From positions 1-29,239 of the IMG/VR virus record IMGVR_UViG_3300029319_000338: 29,239 bases of DNA. One strand, 5' to 3'. The notes under the pieces are model-generated. The model did not search any database. It had not been told where the DNA came from and saw only the letters and a program-made list of their open reading frames with translations. The position numbers and the translations under genes were made by a program. The DNA is from a virus. Within the stretch, counting starts at the first letter, position 1; each line of letters opens with the position of its first letter. Below are positions 26,790 through 29,239 of this stretch, piece after piece.

Positions 26790-27323
26790 ATGTATTTTAG
26801 ACAATTTGAAAAAGGTTATTACGATTTAAAAGGTGACGGTAAAAAGAAACTTGTTACCGATTTAATGACTCGTGTAAAAGTAAGAGAAAAGATTTTAGAT
26901 GAGGCTAGTCTCTACGACAAATATGAAGTGCCAAGTGGCGAAAGACCAGAACATACAGCATTTAAACATTTTGGGTCAAGTCAATACCATTGGGTAGTAT
27001 TACTTACAAATAATATCACAGATGCGTTATATGATTGGCCGTTGAGTGAGCAAGACTTTGAAACATTTATTAGAGACAAGTATTCTAATCCAGATGCTAT
27101 ACATCATTATGAAGTAACTACATCAAGTGGTAAAACAACTGGTAGTGGACCAGATGACTATTCACATAAGATAGAGGTAAACAGTGACGCTACAGGCGCT
27201 CAATCTGTCTCTAATCGGGAATATGAACAAAGAATACAAGATAGTAAGAGATCAATTAATTTATTAAATCCAGCATACCTAACGACATTTATAGAAGAAT
27301 TTAATAATTTAGTGAGGAACTAA
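26790..27323 (+). CDS. gp53: gp53-like baseplate wedge protein
   Basis: 177 residues, against 196 in T4. LVTDLMTRVKVREKILDEASLYDKYEVPSGERPEHTAFKHFGSSQYHWVVLLTNNITDALYDWPLSEQDFETFIRDKYSNP is the hallmark of gp53 (YDWPLSEQDFE). The C-terminal part is INLLNPAYLTTFIEEFNNLVRN. gp53 clamps wedges to the hub in the baseplate. It follows gp48 after one base and overlaps the next gene by one (TAATG with GAGG upstream). Assignment is strong. Confidence 0.92.
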   Translation: MYFRQFEKGYYDLKGDGKKKLVTDLMTRVKVREKILDEASLYDKYEVPSGERPEHTAFKHFGSSQYHWVVLLTNNITDALYDWPLSEQDFETFIRDKYSNPDAIHHYEVTTSSGKTTGSGPDDYSHKIEVNSDATGAQSVSNREYEQRIQDSKRSINLLNPAYLTTFIEEFNNLVRN

Positions 27324-28744
27324 TGACCATAGTGAATGATAGACCTGGTGCATTTGAGCTAGGTAGTATAATATTAATATCATACCAATCCTTTGATGGA
27401 TCAGGCACACCTAAAAGACTTGACATAAGAAACTTGGTACAAGAGTTTTCTATCTATGAAAGTATAGATGGTAAGTTTCTATCTGGTGATATGACACTAC
27501 TAGATGCCACAAATGCCATACAAGAATTACCTATTACAGGATTTGAGCGTGTGGAGTTTTTCTTTAGAACACCTGGTACAACAAAAGGCTTTGATTTTTC
27601 TATCAAGTCTGGTCACCCAATGTTTGTTTACTCACTTACAAATAGACAAGCTGTCAATCCTAGATCACAGATATACACACTAAAGTTTATATCACTAGAG
27701 GCAATAAGAGATCACCAAACAAGAATATCAAAAGCATTTACTGGTGGTGTAGATCAAATGATTGTAGATGTATGTAAAGATTTTTTAAAGACTAAAAAAG
27801 ATATATTGGTAGAAGAAACAAAAGGTAATTACAAGTTAGTCTTTCCTAGAATTAAACCAACACAGGTCATAGAAAATTTAAGAAAGAACGCTAGATCAAA
27901 AGATTATGTCAATAGTGGTTTTCACTTTTATGAGACTGCGATGGGTTTCAATTTCAAATCATATGAAGGTCTATTCTGTAAAGAAAACGGTTCGCCACGT
28001 AAAGTAAAGGCATTCTACTCACCAAAGATTAAAAACACAGGCGAAGACGATATATACAATTTACAATCAGTCGAAGATTACTCAATCAAGTCTCAATTTA
28101 ACACACTTGAAAACACGTACAATGGTGTCTATTCGAGTCGATTAATCACACACGATTTATTTACAAAGACATTTAAAGAATATGACTTTGATTACAACGT
28201 AGAGTATGGTAAACAAAATCATTTAGAACAAGACGCTAGAGGTGGTAAACGAGACGACAATGGTATATTACCATATTTCAACTATGACAATGGCGACACG
28301 TTTGGAACAAAGAACGAAGGTGTATTACACTATCAATCATCAACAACAAAATTACATAACAATTACGAACAGCCAGAGGTAGAGGAAATACTACAAAAAC
28401 GTATAAGTCAACACATCGCCGCAAACAATCTACAGATAGAGATTACGGTCCCTGGTACGACAGAGATAAACGTAGGTGATCTGGTACACTTTAGTTTACC
28501 CAAATATGCCGAGGCGAGTAAGGTCGATCAAAAGGACCAAGACAAATATCTAACTGGACGATACTTAATAAGTGCCGCTAGACACCACGTTTCAACGTTA
28601 AATAAGCGCCACACATTGGTATTAGAACTAGTTAAAGATAGTTTTAACGTAAGTTATCCAGACGAAAACATAGAACTATTTACAAATAATGAAAACGATC
28701 AGGGAGAGATTTATAGTGCCGCACAAGTGGACAAATACGTATAA
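27323..28744 (+). CDS. gp27: gp27-like baseplate hub protein
   Basis: 473 residues, longer than T4 gp27 (391). The N-terminal half (LDIRNLVQEFSIYESIDGKFLSGDMTLLDATNAIQELPITGFERVEFFFRTPG and LTNRQAVNPRSQIYTLKFISLEAIRDHQTRISKAFTGGVDQMI) has the hub tube-domain pattern; the C-terminal EITVPGTTEINVGDLVHFSLP and LTGRYLISAARHHVSTLNKRHTLVLELVKDSF is typical of gp27/gpD-like hub ends. It would form the trimer that carries the gp5 spike, whose gene begins 400 bases downstream. Family call moderate, position supports it. The 3' end is richer in GC than its neighbours. Confidence 0.7.
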   Translation: MTIVNDRPGAFELGSIILISYQSFDGSGTPKRLDIRNLVQEFSIYESIDGKFLSGDMTLLDATNAIQELPITGFERVEFFFRTPGTTKGFDFSIKSGHPMFVYSLTNRQAVNPRSQIYTLKFISLEAIRDHQTRISKAFTGGVDQMIVDVCKDFLKTKKDILVEETKGNYKLVFPRIKPTQVIENLRKNARSKDYVNSGFHFYETAMGFNFKSYEGLFCKENGSPRKVKAFYSPKIKNTGEDDIYNLQSVEDYSIKSQFNTLENTYNGVYSSRLITHDLFTKTFKEYDFDYNVEYGKQNHLEQDARGGKRDDNGILPYFNYDNGDTFGTKNEGVLHYQSSTTKLHNNYEQPEVEEILQKRISQHIAANNLQIEITVPGTTEINVGDLVHFSLPKYAEASKVDQKDQDKYLTGRYLISAARHHVSTLNKRHTLVLELVKDSFNVSYPDENIELFTNNENDQGEIYSAAQVDKYV

Positions 28745-28845
28745 CCTCCGAGAATCGCTGCTGAGAGTCGCTAGGAGCGGTGGCAATGAGAGACATATAT
28801 ATCTCATATGAGGGTAAGAAATATTACAAATAACGAGATGAAACA
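28745..28845. other. Short gap with GAGARTCGCT repeat and a micro-ORF
   Basis: GAGAATCGCT (28750-28759) and GAGAGTCGCT (28763-28772) form an imperfect direct repeat with period 13, richer in GC than the surroundings. A 15-codon frame MRDIYISYEGKKYYK (28786-28833) stands 8 nt after AGGAG; expression cannot be judged. Confidence 0.45.
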
Positions 28846-29055
28846 ATGAATATCAAAGACAGGATTGAGAAAATCATAGAAGACTACTCATTTGCGAAAG
28901 ATGAGGCTGATACAAGAAATAGAATAAAGACTATGTACAAAGGGGCATCCGAAGCCACTGAGAGCACTTGGGATTACGTAAAAGACCCTATTTTACTTAA
29001 AGTTAAAGGCCTTGTCCCGTACGTGAATTGTATTAGAAACAAATTTAGGAGATAA
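28846..29055 (+). CDS. Small hypothetical protein between hub and spike genes
   Basis: 69 residues: MNIKDRIEKIIEDYSFAKDEADTRNRIKTMYKGASEATESTWDYVKDPILLKVKGLVPYVNCIRNKFRR. The first part is helical; the end is basic with one Cys. Codon use is more GC-rich than in the structural genes before it. It could be an assembly helper for the hub or spike because of its place, but no motif supports that. A weak GAGATGAAAC precedes the ATG. Confidence 0.6.
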   Translation: MNIKDRIEKIIEDYSFAKDEADTRNRIKTMYKGASEATESTWDYVKDPILLKVKGLVPYVNCIRNKFRR

Positions 29056-29077
29056 ATGGCCGCCTGCGTAGAATGCT

Positions 29078-29093
29078 TTTAAATGCATTTAAA
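29078..29093. repeat. 16-bp perfect palindrome upstream of gp5
   Basis: TTTAAATGCATTTAAA reads the same on both strands. It lies in the 87-base gap before the gp5 start, flanked by an outer CTGC (29063) and GCAG (29101) pair. It may be a cruciform or operator, or chance in AT-rich DNA. Confidence 0.45.
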
Positions 29094-29142
29094 TGACGTA
29101 AGCAGACCTTATTAAAACAAGAGGCATATCGGAAAAAAAACT

Positions 29143-29239
29143 ATGGCGAATGATAAATTTTTAGGACACAATGGCTTTCTATGGTTCACTGGAGTAGTAG
29201 AAGATAGAAATGATCCGCAGAAAGCAGGCAGAGTAAGAG
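29143..29239 (+). CDS. gp5: gp5-like baseplate hub spike, 3' end cut by window edge
   Basis: Only 32 residues are visible: MANDKFLGHNGFLWFTGVV then EDRNDPQKAGRVR, running off the window. WFTGVVEDRNDPxxxGRVR matches the N-terminal OB-fold of T4 gp5 (WFVGVVEDRMDPLKLGRVR) very closely. gp5 forms the central spike with gp27; in T4 a lysozyme domain follows, which cannot be checked here. A GGAAAA stretch lies 11 nt before the ATG. Confidence 0.88.
   Translation, partial: MANDKFLGHNGFLWFTGVVEDRNDPQKAGRVR

Noticed and set aside
1-29239. tRNA genes, CRISPR arrays, insertion sequences, integrase or attachment sites
   Set aside because: No cloverleaf with CCA end, no spaced direct-repeat array, and no transposase or recombinase motif was found by eye; absence of weak tRNAs cannot be guaranteed without a covariance search.

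Overview
The window is an AT-rich, densely packed segment of a T4-like (contractile-tailed) marine phage genome. Diagnostic T4 core proteins are recognisable by sequence: RNase H, gp33-like late co-activator, gp59 helicase loader, gp32 ssDNA-binding protein, gp54, gp26, a tape measure, gp4, gp48, gp53, a gp27-like hub and the start of gp5. The order rnh ... 33-59 ... 32 matches T4. The very low GC, the many short hypothetical genes and the style of the accessory genes point to a marine phage of a low-GC proteobacterium, perhaps a SAR11-type host. The host is an inference; no tRNA, integrase or photosynthesis gene was seen.

Layout. 1-637: end of a glycosyltransferase-like gene. 715-3167: one operon of small genes (DUF3310, acidic and membrane proteins). 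3168-7427: a promoter with a dyad, then a run of exported proteins (signal-peptide, lipoprotein, LPP20-like), glutaredoxin, and a helix-turn-helix-like gene ending in a UUCG terminator. 7424-10248: a PP-loop amidotransferase-like ATPase, a possible GIY-YIG-fold protein, RNase H and a DUF6433-like protein. 10249-13337: an exported protein, an SprT metalloprotease, an anchored glucosaminidase, a coiled-coil membrane protein and a small lipoprotein. 13340-16116: short conserved proteins and an M15 peptidase. 16160-20872: PD-(D/E)XK nuclease, gp33, gp59, two inserted accessory genes and gp32 with its terminator. 20874-29239: late structural operons (20889-25195 and 25658 to the end), interrupted by gp4 on the minus strand.

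Regulation is unusually legible. At least six sites read TTGACA-N17-TATATT or a close variant, several preceded by AGGG, and each sits in front of a gene group. T4-type late boxes (TATAAATA) stand directly before the two structural operons and overlap one early promoter. A 15-bp dyad (AAAATCAACGATTTT) lies upstream of two of the early promoters, and a half copy lies upstream of a third.

The most notable find is at the end of gene 26. A seven-T slippery run, followed after 6 nt by a hairpin, lies where a -1 shift would bypass the stop and fuse gp26 to an otherwise start-poor downstream reading frame. This is the layout of the lambda G/GT tail-assembly chaperone, immediately before the tape measure gene.
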